The notes beneath the pieces are model-generated. The model searched no databases and was not told the DNA's origin. It worked only from the letters and a program-made list of their open reading frames with translations. Below are positions 10,401 to 21,906 of a DNA stretch of 64,000 bases, one piece after another. Position numbers and translations under genes: made by a program. This DNA is from Pomacea canaliculata (taxonomy: Eukaryota; Mollusca; Gastropoda; Architaenioglossa; Ampullariidae), in assembly GCF_003073045.1 (NCBI RefSeq), contig NC_037594.1, positions 26,108,927-26,172,926 on the forward strand, given 5' to 3'. Position 1 is the stretch's first letter, and each line of letters starts with the position of its first letter.

Positions 10401-13400
10401 TAAGTTAACTGCTGTGACATATTTTATAAAGTTGTCATGAGCTATTTACTTACCTCATTTTAATGTGCTATCAAGCAGTAAAGAGAAAAGTAAAAAAAGC
10501 TCCAAATCTTGGTGAATTGTTGCAACTGTGTAGAATTTTCCAGTTATTTATTTGGGATATTGTTTATAAATAATTTCATAAAGATATGACGATATTCTGA
10601 AAGATTTGATGATTTGTGTTCTGTATTTCCAGTCATATAATCAGTCATATCAATTTTTGAAAACATATTTTCCGTCATTTATCCTTCAGCTTATTGTTTT
10701 ACTTAAGGTGACATGCAAAAGATTCAGTTCTCTAGGTTATTTAGTAGATAATTCAGTCATCTATTTTCTACAAGTAGTTTTATTTGGATTTTGTTCTTAA
10801 AGATTCCTGCAGAGCATCTGCTATGTGCATCTGTCATGAATGCACCCTGTTCCCTGGCTGTGTCAAAACTATTATATCCAGAGACAGAAAAGAGCAAGAT
10901 CTCAAATGTGAATGCTGTGGTGAAGACAAAAGGGTATGACCTTGTTCATATAGGCCATTGATACCTTACAGAAGAATGCAAACAATTTATTTTCTTGAAA
11001 TGCAAAGTAGAAATTTTATATTATTTGTAGGCAGCTGTTATCAGTTACATTACAAACAACCAAAAATTAAAAATGCAGTTTACTGCATTTCATTTCAGCA
11101 TGTCACATCTGCTTGTTTATGTCGAAGCAGGAAGTACTCAAACTTGCTGGAGGCAGCGGCAGCAGGCGCATCACAGTCCATAGCATTGGTGGCGAACATT
11201 GCAGCCAACCTAATTGCATTCATTGCTTTGTTGGCATTTGCCAATGCTGTCATTGCATGGCTTGGTGGGTTTGTCTGCCTCCCTGACCTTTCCTTTGAGG
11301 TGAGCACTTTTATTTTTGCATGTCCATTTGTATCCCATGCTGGCCACTGTCTTCAAACAAGTTTATCCTGGGGTATTGGGTAAACTTTATAAATCAAATT
11401 ATATTACTTGAGTGCATCTAGTCTGCTATTAGACTGTCCGCATCATTTTAATTTTTAAGCAAATATGTCATGATATTAGGTAAATTTAAAGACTGTTCAT
11501 TTCTGCCAGACGTTTGGGAGCGAATGTTCTCACAAACTTGAAAACCAGTGATTTGATTCTCTTTGCTTGCAGCATTTTTTTTCTCAGCTCTCCACAAGAA
11601 AATTGAAAACTCTTGAAAAGAAATGTCTGATGTACCCATAATCACATACAAACTATAGTTTCTTCATACTGAATTTAGCTTTATTTTTTAATCTCACAGG
11701 AATGGTCAGTATTTTCTGTCATCAGATATCTTTTATAACCTGACTATAAAGGATAATGGAAGAGTTATATTAATGACTTTTCATCAAAATTATAATTTCA
11801 AATGTGTTTTCATTATTAGAATAAGTAGACATTGAATTCATAAAAAGTTTTATTTTTGCAAAAAATTTATACATATCAGCATACTTAAAACTATTCAAAA
11901 AAGAGCGACAGTTGGTGCTTGGTACATATGTAATATAAATAAAGAAAAAAGACTAAAAAAAACCCAATAAAACTTGTTATTAATTTCATCACTTGATAAC
12001 TAAAATTATCTTTGTGAATCAAGATAATGCAGAATGAGGCAATTACAAGGTACATATTAATTCTGACTTTGCTGTACCTCACTGTCAGAAAACATATTCA
12101 TTCAATTATGACTCATTTATACCTTGACTGGGCCTGGGGAACAGGTCCTGCACGGAATCACCACCTCACTCCTTTGCCTTCCTTTGGAAAGGGTGGCAAC
12201 ATAATACTTAAAGCTGCTTACTTATTGGAGCTGTACACTGTTCATGCAGATATCTGCTTTACCATTGCCATTATGTTGAGCTGTTTCATTCACCACAAAA
12301 GAATAAATTTGAAAAAGACAAATATAAGCTGATTGAAATATTAAGTAGAGAAAAAAATTCAGTTTTCCAATGCAACTTTTTTTACTTCTTTATAGCTTTA
12401 ACCGCTCACAAATATTTTTGACGTCAGCAACAGCACAGCTAAATTATAGTCTTTCCTTTGAGTTTTTATTTTGTTGTTATTTGCTGACATATATTAGACT
12501 GTGTCCATATGTGTGTGTTTTGAACATTTTTTACCCTTTCTCATGTAAAGGGCATTGAGGCGTCTATTAAATCTGGAAATGCGCTATATAAATTTCCCTT
12601 AGTATTCAATGAAAAGAAGAACAATTAAAATGAAAAGAATAACATTTAACATTTGTTGGGTGCATCAGCTGCATCCAGGCACATCACAATCTTCAACAAA
12701 CTGATGCATCTATGCTGTGTTAAATTTCACACATGCAAAGTGTGATTTCACCTGTAAATGTATGCCATAAAATCATGAAGTTTTATCTTTTCAGAAAATC
12801 TGTCACTACCTGTTAATGCCCTTGGTCTACCTGATGGGTGTCCGGTGGGAGGATGCTGGTCAGGTGGCAGAGCTAATTGCCGTGAAGACATTCCTTAACG
12901 AATTTGTTGCATATGAGAAGTTGTCTGTGTTCATCAAGGCAAGGAATGAGTGCAACCTTGACTACCACATTTTGTCAGTAAGTGTCGTGAACTAATAGAA
13001 TTATCAATGTTCTTGGAACCAGTGCATTAATGTGTCTAAAAAGAAGATTAGGCACTTTCAGTAACAATAATCACAATAACATTTTTTAATAGAGAGTTCA
13101 ATGTACTTGAACAAAAGAGCAGCCTGAGAAACAGATAAGTAGCACTGTTTTAAATAATGAAAAAAAGAGCAGTAGCTGGTTTTGTGTGGTCAGTATGTAA
13201 AGCATAAGAGTTATTTCATCTGGGACCCTGGAGGTTAGAGAAAGAACAGGAGCAGCTGCAAGATATTTTTCTGATACTGCATGTGACAGTGATCCATAAA
13301 GTGTGTGGTATTGTACTAAGAAAGACAACAAATCAAAAACTAAGATTGAGGAGTGGCACATGACCTTTAACGTTACCAGTTTGGTGGTCAGCAAAGACAA

Positions 13401-14198
13401 TTACTGCATTTAATTCACAGTGGAAACTTTGTTGCTTTGTGGTTAGTGCACCTGATTTACAAGTGAAACTTGCATGGGCCAGAATGAGTTGAAAACTCCT
13501 TGACAGAAGGTGTTATGCTTTTAGACACAAATACATAAATGATTGACGACAAGCTGTATTTAAGTTTCTAGTAAAACTATGATTTATCAGATGTTTGTAT
13601 CAAAACATTTATATAACTTATGTAATAAGCATACTAGATTTGCATAGAAACAAATTTTGTGTGTGTGTGTGTGTATACAGCCACGATCAGTGACCATTGC
13701 CACATATGCCTTGTGCGGCTTTTCCAACCTGAGTTCCATTGGAATAATGCTGGGTGGTCTCGGACCCATGGCACCTGACCGAACTAGGGACATGGCACAT
13801 GTTGTTGTGAGGGCGCTCTTTGGTGGAGTCATTGTTTGCTTAATCACAGCATGCACTTCAGGTAAAATACAATCAGCTGCTTGTACTTTAGAAGTGTGCT
13901 GGCCTTTTCTTTTCCCTGAATAATCTCATATTTAAGTTTCTTGTTTTTATTATTTCAAATCTGGAAGATTTTATTTAAAACAGTTGCTGATCTGGTGACT
14001 CTAACATTTTTGTAGAATAAACTATTCAGATATCTTCTGATTTTTGTTACAGGGTTGCTGGTCCCCGAGGCATCATTAGATCTTGAGGCTTGTATGTCTG
14101 CTATGAGAAATGAAACCCTAACAAGTCAAGTCTTTCAAGACAATGTCACTGATGTTACACTGGGGCTTACTACAATCAATATTGGGGCTTTTGCATGA
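6850..14198 (+). CDS. SLC28A3-like: Concentrative nucleoside transporter, SLC28 family (copy A)
   Basis: Na+-coupled nucleoside importer of the plasma membrane. Model of 13 exons, 685 aa: 6850-7006, 7169-7294, 7512-7615, 7873-8111, 8393-8534, 8871-9062, 9410-9571, 10274-10399, 10803-10933, 11131-11299, 12795-12977, 13681-13861, 14053-14198; every junction is GT-AG and phase-consistent. A hydrophilic acidic N-terminus (1-129) is followed by hydrophobic segments from [10 protein letters not shown]. Family signatures: LGTTAAES (356-363), GNIFVGQ|TEAP (368-378), NEFVAY with Glu552, and GFSNLSSIG with Asn593 and Ser596. These match the Na+ site Asn and the ribose-binding Glu, Asn and Ser of bacterial vcCNT. 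The specificity positions are Gly373-Gln374 and Gly407-Val408, closest to human CNT3. The C-terminal tail has N-glycosylation sequons NET and NVT. Length fits human CNT3 (691 aa). The start at 6850 is the first ATG after the acceptor at 6829. It is a tandem paralogue of the copy at 27.7-37.1 kb. Confidence 0.93.
6892..7270 (+). repeat. Duplicated N-terminal exons 1 and 2 of CNT copy A
   Basis: Exon 1 encodes [20 protein letters not shown] and exon 2 encodes [20 protein letters not shown], and the two DNA segments (6892-6960 and 7201-7270) align base by base over much of their length. Exon 2 is 126 nt, phase 1 at both ends, so it can be duplicated without changing frame. Copy B has only one related segment ([20 protein letters not shown]). 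The encoded region is the cytoplasmic N-terminus. Confidence 0.75.
12536..12600 (+). repeat. LINE 3'-end remnant in CNT-A intron
   Basis: The sequence runs TGTAAAGGGCATTGAGG, then AAATGCGCTATATAAATT. The spacing 'TGTAAAGxGCxTTGAG ... GCGCTATATAAAT' is a common 3'-terminal consensus of L2/CR1-type LINEs in invertebrates. No ORF remains. Confidence 0.4.
13425..13530 (+). repeat. Degenerate tRNA-like SINE head in CNT-A intron
   Basis: TTTGTGGTTAGTGCACC resembles box A. About 45 bp on, GAATGAGTTGAAAACTCC is a decayed box B. Similar heads occur at 33020-33130 and 43046-43110. Too degraded for family assignment; no duplication of the target site was found. Confidence 0.3.
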
Positions 14199-16534
14199 AA
14201 AAGAGGCAAAAGCAGCATGAAATGTAGGAAATAAGGAGAGTTATGCCAGAAAAGGATGCATGTTTTCTGTATCACTGACATTGTTTGTATGTGATTTTTT
14301 TTTTTTAAACAAGGGAGTGACATTGGTTGCAACACATATCACTAGGTTAGCAGTTGAATTGCTGGTGCTATTTTCACATTCTGGCATTATTTATGGGATG
14401 TTAAAATGAACCACTGTTCAAATTTATTGAGCCACAGAGAGGTGTTTCACAGAATGAATGCTCAGATTTTCACTAAACTCAGTTTTACCACTGCCATGCA
14501 CCAGAAGTTCCAACTTTTTGTTGGTGATGCATTTCCTATAAATTGTGTGAAACATTCATTTCTAAATGAGACAAGGTCAAGTTGGGTAATTAAAATCTGC
14601 AATTAAAAAAAAGGTGTCATTCATAAGAAATTCCATGTTTTCCAAGTAACCAGTTGAAAGAGTAAGCCCAGACTTGTTGGCGATGTAATAGGTCCTGGTC
14701 TGAATGTTACTTTGACAACAAGGCATTGAAAATAATTTTTAATAAAGGTACACATAAATCAACCTAAATTCTTTTGACGTCACTTAAAATTTCAGCCTCT
14801 ACAAGAGCTTAGAGCACCTGCTTTTGAAGATGTGCCATACAGCAAACCTACTATTGTGACATCTTGAGAATTAAAGTTTTGACCTACTGTTCAAAGGGAA
14901 GATGAATAACAGTGTTCAAAGACTTGTATCTCACAAGTTATTTGCTCAGATTTGGGGAAATAGTATTTTGAGGTGAGCCCTGGTCTGGTATTTGAAGATA
15001 ATTTTCACTTGAACTGACCTTTAAAGAATGTACTAAATGTTTGTGTCTTTATCTGATGGTAAACCTGTAAATTAATGGCTTCCATAGTTTCTCACTTTTA
15101 CCCGGTGTAGAGAACAGGGACAAAACTGTTCAACTCTTTAGACAGGCTCATTGTGTTTTGTGCTGACTTGCATGCATAATATAAAATGTAGATGTGCAAA
15201 GAAATATCAGTCTACATGGTGCAAGTTAGTTTAACATAAAGAATTAACTTGCTACTTTTGTGAAGGTATCCCACCATATGTGCTCATAATATACCAAAGG
15301 TAATATACTTTATGTGCAATGTTTGAACCTGCAGATGGTTATTTATCTTGTCAATAATAGAATCCACAAAATTGCATGGGGAGCCTAAAATATACAGCTC
15401 CTCAATGGTCTCAATGGCAGCATTATGTACTAACATTTTACAACCTCAGCACAGCCATATGAAAAAATGCAATATTGGTTTCTTTGCTTGAAGGTAGAAG
15501 GTGTAGTTGTAATGGCAGTTTGGTCAAATTTTAACACATATTCTACCCATTAACATATCCAAGACTGAAAAAAAGAATGTGCTTGCAATGAACATTCCAC
15601 ATATACTGAGGATGCACAGGAAGTTATAGGTCATGTGTACCAGGGCAAAGTACCAATAACTGAAACAATAGGTGCCAACACCGTGTAATATTCAAAATCA
15701 ATAATATATTTTATCATATGCCCTTAGCTTAGTGAGGGATTTCTATTTATAAATTAAAAATTTTATTTATTCTTGTTTTGGATTTGTAAGTAGAAATAAA
15801 TTTGTGCTGCTTCTGCTATTTAAGCATTTTATGACAGCAGTTGGATTTCTTTAGGGGCTGGAGAAGTGGCGAGATAGCAATATTGCATGTTTTATTTATC
15901 AATACATTATTGTTCCCTAAATTAAACATGAAGACCATCAATGGATTTTAAGTTTAGTACACACCCTATTGTTTCTTTTGAGTATTTTATGGTGTCTTAT
16001 TCTTCAAAGTACACCGCATTTGTGTGCCATTTGATTATTTTGCTGGTTTTATTTTATTTTTTTGTTTGCTTGCTGACTTTATTAGACAGCATTTACTTAT
16101 TGTCCTAAAAAGAGGCTGTTTCTTACTGCTGCTGTTTTCTGTTTGTTTTTTTGTTCCTATTGGATGTGTGTCCATTGGCTTATAAACTTATCTTTGACTG
16201 TCCAGAGGTTTCTAGATTGAATTTACAGCTTTATGACAGATTGATATTTCTTTCTATAATAATCATTTGGTTTTTATCATGGTTATAGTCTTTAAGATGA
16301 AAAATTGTTAAGAACCCTGAACAGTACTTCTGATCTTGAATTTAAGTACATATTAATTTTCATTACTTTTTGTGCTGATTTTTTGTGTATTTATTTGTCA
16401 ATAATGTTGCTTAGAAGGAAAATGTAGTTTCGTAACTACGTAATCTGGTGTCACCATGGCCTTGTAACGGAAATGTGTAGAAACTGACACTGCCCACTGT
16501 TCTCATTTGTTAAAATAAAACCAAAAAAAAAAAA
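14199..16534 (+). other. 3' UTR of CNT copy A and AT-rich flank
   Basis: No reading frame of interest. AATAAA signals occur at 14741-14746 and at 16514-16519, the latter followed by an A-run (16523-16534). Either could end the transcript; the first gives a 0.55-kb 3' UTR, the second about 2.3 kb. Confidence 0.4.
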
Positions 16535-19500
16535 TTGTTACATCTGGGGAAGAAGCCATGAACCCTGTGTCAAAGATATGACTGTACTAAGAATGGGGAC
16601 CAAAGCGATAGGTCAGAAACATTTGTTTGCATCCATGTGAAATATCTCTGCTGCTGTAGTAATGTCAACACCACCGGAAGCAATGGAGGATGGGAGGGGG
16701 GAATACACCGACGAGTAAGACGACAGCGACAACCACTGCAAGGACTGACGGACACTTACAGCAAAGATCAACATGCGCTGTGTGGTTCTGCTTCCATCTC
16801 AAGCTTTTGTTAGTACAGTTACAGAGAGGCGCTTGTTCGTGTATTAATTAATTTGTGCTTGGGTGAAGTGAAACCTGATCGTAACAGTATTTAGTAGATA
16901 TTAATACACTTGGCTCGGGGTTTTAGCCTCTTGCCTTTAGCGGATCCAGTGCCATTACTTTACCGCCCTTATAAACTTGTTTCGATGAATTATAAGCTGT
17001 GAGTGAAGAGTGTGCCAGTCTAGACACTATAAGTGGTTTCGGGTGTGATAACAGATGCAGCATGGCGGGAAGGGCAGCTAGAGGCTGGAGTATGCTAAAG
17101 TATTAGAGTGACGGGGTTAGTAATGGCTGAGAGAAATAATTTGAATTCCGTGACTACGCTGGGGTTGATGTCGATATCACATCTTATAAAATACAAATCG
17201 AGCAGAGTGCACGAGCACATCGTGATGACTTGTCCTTGGGTGTCAATCTGTTACATTACTGCTAACGTCTTGTAGCAATCTAAAATTAAAAGAAAAAAAG
17301 TTTAGCTGACTAGCATTCAGTAGCGCGAGTGTGTCTCTGTAATTATATGCACAGCCATTAGTTTGATCTGTCCAACTCACACTTTGCAGTACTCCTTTTC
17401 CTCTAAGGAAAAAAAAAGATTATAAACTTATTTGATTGGTATATATGTTTATTTCAGTGTTCGTTTTACCCACTATAATATGTTACCAGTAGATACAAAT
17501 GAATATAATCTACTACCTTAGAGGAAATTTTAACAATGATGTAATTTAAGATTTTCCAAAATAGGGAAGGGGGAGCACATACCTATATATCAAAGATGCA
17601 TGTCCTTGGAGGGAGCAAGCACCTCCGCAATATCTATCTGTACCCCTCCACCTGTCCGCGGGCGCACAGAGTCACGGGTATCACCCTGTACATCACCACA
17701 ATGTGTATCTCCCCTTCGCTCGAAGCATGGTATGCACGTTGCCCGTTATCCGATGAACATCAAACTGGCAATATTACAATATTGCAGTGTTGGGGCGTGT
17801 GAATGCAAGTTTTGTTTTGTTTGTTTTTTTTTGTGGTGTGTGCAGGGTTCTATTGTGGGTTATTTCCCTAGATTGTGCCATAAATAGACAAAATAGTATA
17901 TATATAATCACTAAATTAAGGTGCGCGTTATTGACGAGAGAAAGATGAGCTGTCCACCTCAACCAGTTTGAGAAGGAGCATAACAAGTGCAGCTATTCCA
18001 TGTCAGTAGAAATATAAAAATCAAAGGGCCGCTGCTTGCTGTTTCAGTGACTTTCAGATCTGCCAGACCTCGACACTTCTGGACATGATGGGTCAGACGA
18101 CAGGTAAACATGCAATTCTTAAATCTGTGACCGAGTCACGTAAACGCAGACTAATATACTGAGGTCACGGGCAGGTCAAGACGAGTTATATTTTGATGAC
18201 CGCTACGACGCTACCTCAGCAGACGGGAGAGGAAGAGGAATGTGTGAGTGGAGATCGAGGTGTCACAAATCTTTGCGCGAAACCCTTTCCATCCAACAAC
18301 AACAACAATATTTCATATTTGAGAACAGTACTTAGATTACACCATTTTATCTGTACGCCCACTTCCGTTGGCGGAAATGAGAGTTCAGTTCCTGAAGCCG
18401 AAGGCCAGTTTCCTAGAAACATACCGTGAACCACTTTTCTCCCTAAGCTAATATATATCACGGCCTAATTTAAGAGAAACTGAGGTTTATGTGAAATAGG
18501 CAGCGCTCAAATGTTGAATTAGTGTCATTTGCCAAACAAGTGTAACTGCTGATATGAAAAACAATAAAGAAGTATTTTTTGTGGGAAAACCTTAATGAAA
18601 TATTTTGCTGTGATTATCAGCCACTCAAAGACTTCATTTAAATGCTCAGACGTCCTAATTATAACTTAAATTATAACTTAAAACATGAGTGACAAAAATA
18701 TTTACAATAACAGACAAACAAAGTTCTAGAAGATTTTAGTCGGTGGGCAGAGAGAGAGGGAGAAACAGGGAACTTGTCAGGTTTGTTGGGGTTTTATACG
18801 TGCTTGTTATTGGCATAGCTAGGTGGGATTCTATATGTTAAGTATCGATATTTATTAAAGTATTTTGGATATTACTCGTGAGATATATGTCTCTATTTTC
18901 CTTCTGTTGCTCCTTTTTCTTTCATCTCTCCCTTCTTTCTACTCTCATCTGTCAATCCTATCATGACGTAGCTCCCGCTATATCTGAACAGGGCGGCCCT
19001 GTTACACTATTACCACTAATAATAATAATACTAAACGTATTTATAGAGCACGTGATCATGGTAAAACACATGAGACAAAAACATCAACGGGATATTTAGG
19101 ATGAACAACAGTACTAAGGACTAAAGGACAAACATAGAAGACAAAGAATTGGGTAGCAAACAATGCAGTAACGACAGAGTGAGCTACATTCATCTGCAGA
19201 GGGAGAGGGGGAGGCAGAGAAGTCATTAGAAGTGAGAGAAAGTAGTGCTGGTAGAAGAGATGTATTTTTATTATATGTTTAAAAGATTTGATACTAGGTA
19301 AATGGCGGATATGGAAGGGGAGACAGCCACACCATTTTACTTCACAGTAGCTATAAAGCTGTTGACCATATGCTGTTGTTTCGGTGACACAGAGAGCCTT
19401 ACCACCGACTGGCTGGGACCTGAATTCAGCATCCTCGCAAACCGTTTGAATTTGCATAAATATGTTTCAATGTTGTCTTTGTCCTCGCAACACGACAGGA

Positions 19501-21906
19501 AGAACTTGCATCAGCAATGTTACACGACGACAAGTAAGCCAGTGCGATGTTTTGTCAGCACTATTCAAATCACATTAAAAATAACATCATCAGACTATTT
19601 GCAGCGAAAGGATTTATTTTCGCTGCTGTAATGCCGTTCACCGGTAAATGCGCTTACCAAGTCCACCCCACCCCCTATCCACCATTTTGTAGAAACCAAA
19701 TGTGACTATCAAGGACTAATCTAATAACTGCTGTTAATTTTTTAATTTGTTGAAATCAAAAGTAGGGATAAGGAAGTTTTTGTGGAAAATTATTTAGATT
19801 ATTATATATTATAAAATAATTATATAATAATATCAATAATTTTCCACAAAATTCCCTTACCCCCTACTAAGGCCATGGGATATACCAGTAATTGCCTCCT
19901 CCAAACCAGATGTTGGTGTATGAAATCATGACTTAGTTCGTGCTTTAAACCACCGCACTTACGTCTCGTGAAAGTATGCAAAGAAAAATATTACACACGC
20001 AAAAAAAACAACAAAAACAACAACAACCAAAAAACCCTCACAGCTCCCATTGTTGACAACTGACTTTCTCACATGTAGAAAACTGGAAAAGTTATAACTG
20101 TTAGTTAATTGTTAGTTATTAATTTTACTATGTGCCGCACACTCGTCTATGACACTCTAAGTGTGAAAGTGACTGCAAGTTTAATAACTGTGTGGTGCGT
20201 GTCTTTTGTCCCAAATTGTGAACAGGATGCGCACCAATGTGATTCTACTCTCCTCTCCCCTCCCTCCAGCTCCACACACACACTCTCTTGAGAGTGCTGA
20301 GAGTGCTTAATTCCTCTGATTGGATAAAAAAAAAAAAAAAGAGGAAAGTACAATGACCCCTTGTTGAATCATATACCGAGCTAGACAATGACGTCACTGG
20401 AGCCAGATGTGGCACTCACATCGAGCAAAAACGAGGCTCCATCATATGCATTTAAGGACCTTTTCCACCGCCAAGAAAACATTGATATTGGTACTTCAGA
20501 GTCACGTGAGTACATTTGTGCATGTTCCTTTTAATGTCATTTTCCTCGCCAGTGTCAGGCTAAAGATATACACTGTGATGAATTGTCGTTATATTGCTGG
20601 GAAAGAGAAGGGGGAGGAGGGACCAGTCAAAGTGTCCAGCTAGACAATATACTGCAGTCCTTGTGTACTAGCCTTTACTGGTCAGCGTGACATAGACACA
20701 CTTCACTAACATCCGCAGGGTTAGACTGGATGGGACTGCTATAGCGATTTCAAAAGTACTTATTTTTAAATATATCTACAAAGGTAAGAACTGTATTAAA
20801 CGTTTTGTTATGTTATAATTATACACTCTCTCTATATATATGTATAATTATATTCCACGAGACGAAAGAAAGGAAAAGAAAGGAAGGCAGGAAGGAAAAA
20901 AGAAACCATGGTTACAGAAAGAATTCGATCAGAATTGACTTTGGAAGACGGCCTGGTGACCTGGCAACATATATATATATAAAGGAACGCATAATATACG
21001 TCGTCTGCTAGTGTTCACTTGCCTTGTTTTAAAAGTAGTTTTGTGTCAAGCTCGTTTGATCTTCTTTGCAAACTCTGGTGGCAAAATGGGGCATTTTATT
21101 CCATTCGTACTGCGTTCAAAAGTGACAATGTGAATTTGTTTTAACATTAATTGTTGACTCGATCACCTCCACATGCAGTGAAACAAAATTAATTCTTGTT
21201 GAACAAAAGGGATAATTGTGACAAATTTAAAAATGATAGGAAAAGGAGAGAGGTCAAGACACACAACTTCTGCCTTGATTGACAACAACATTCGGAACAC
21301 TTGGTAGCAATCTAAATTGCTGTGCAACAGTACTACTTCGATCTCGGTAACTTAATTGTTAAACACAATCGTACATCAATGTCGTGCGTTGTCCTCAATA
21401 AGAAGTCGAATGTTCCCACGCGCTGAACTCTAAGAACGCGAGCTAAAACAAATTGATGAATATTAACTAATCTTTTCTTAAAACTGTTGATTGGTGGCAC
21501 AATCTCCACCTTTTCATCTTACCTTATGTACAAGGGTTGGTAAAGGTAAGACAGCAAGGGAGAGAAGGGCACCACCCTCACGTAAAGCTGGCCACGAGAA
21601 AGGGTTAGAAGACCTGGAGAGGTTATGGGATGACCTTTACCCTTTTTTATGTAAAATGACGGTTTGTAACATTGATTTCAATGATATCTTTTTGTCAAAG
21701 GTCTTTAGTTAGCGTAGCAGTGAGATACCACGAGCAGACGACAGTTGAAGTAAGCAGAATAATATGTGTGCGCGCGCATACAAAACGGAAACGGAAGTAC
21801 AAGCTCTGTTCCTAGTATGCGCTTTCGATGACTGGTCTGCACGTAACGTTGTTTTCGCTACATAGCTTCACCTTATTCCACTCGGTTTACTAATCTTTAC
21901 TTGGTG
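16535..21906. other. Intergenic DNA; no gene supported
   Basis: Apart from the palindrome at 19763-19866 I see no motif-bearing frame. Short open frames at 17596-17887, 18193-18461 and 19302-19631 have no recognisable domains and no matching splice context. A perfect TGACGTCA lies at 20389-20396, and an A-run at about 20327-20340. The last few hundred bases are presumably the promoter of the SWIM gene. Confidence 0.5.
19763..19866. mobile_element. Long imperfect palindrome, MITE-like
   Basis: The left arm (from 19763: TAGGGATAAGGAAGTTTTTG, then TGGAAAATTATT) and the reverse complement of the right arm (ending 19866: TAGGGGGTAAGGGAATTTTG, then TGGAAAATTATT) match over about 40 bases with a few substitutions. 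A short AT-rich centre (TATATTATAAAATAATTATA) separates them. The whole unit, about 104 bp, would fold into a single hairpin. This fits a small foldback or MITE element. No target-site duplication is obvious. Confidence 0.6.
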
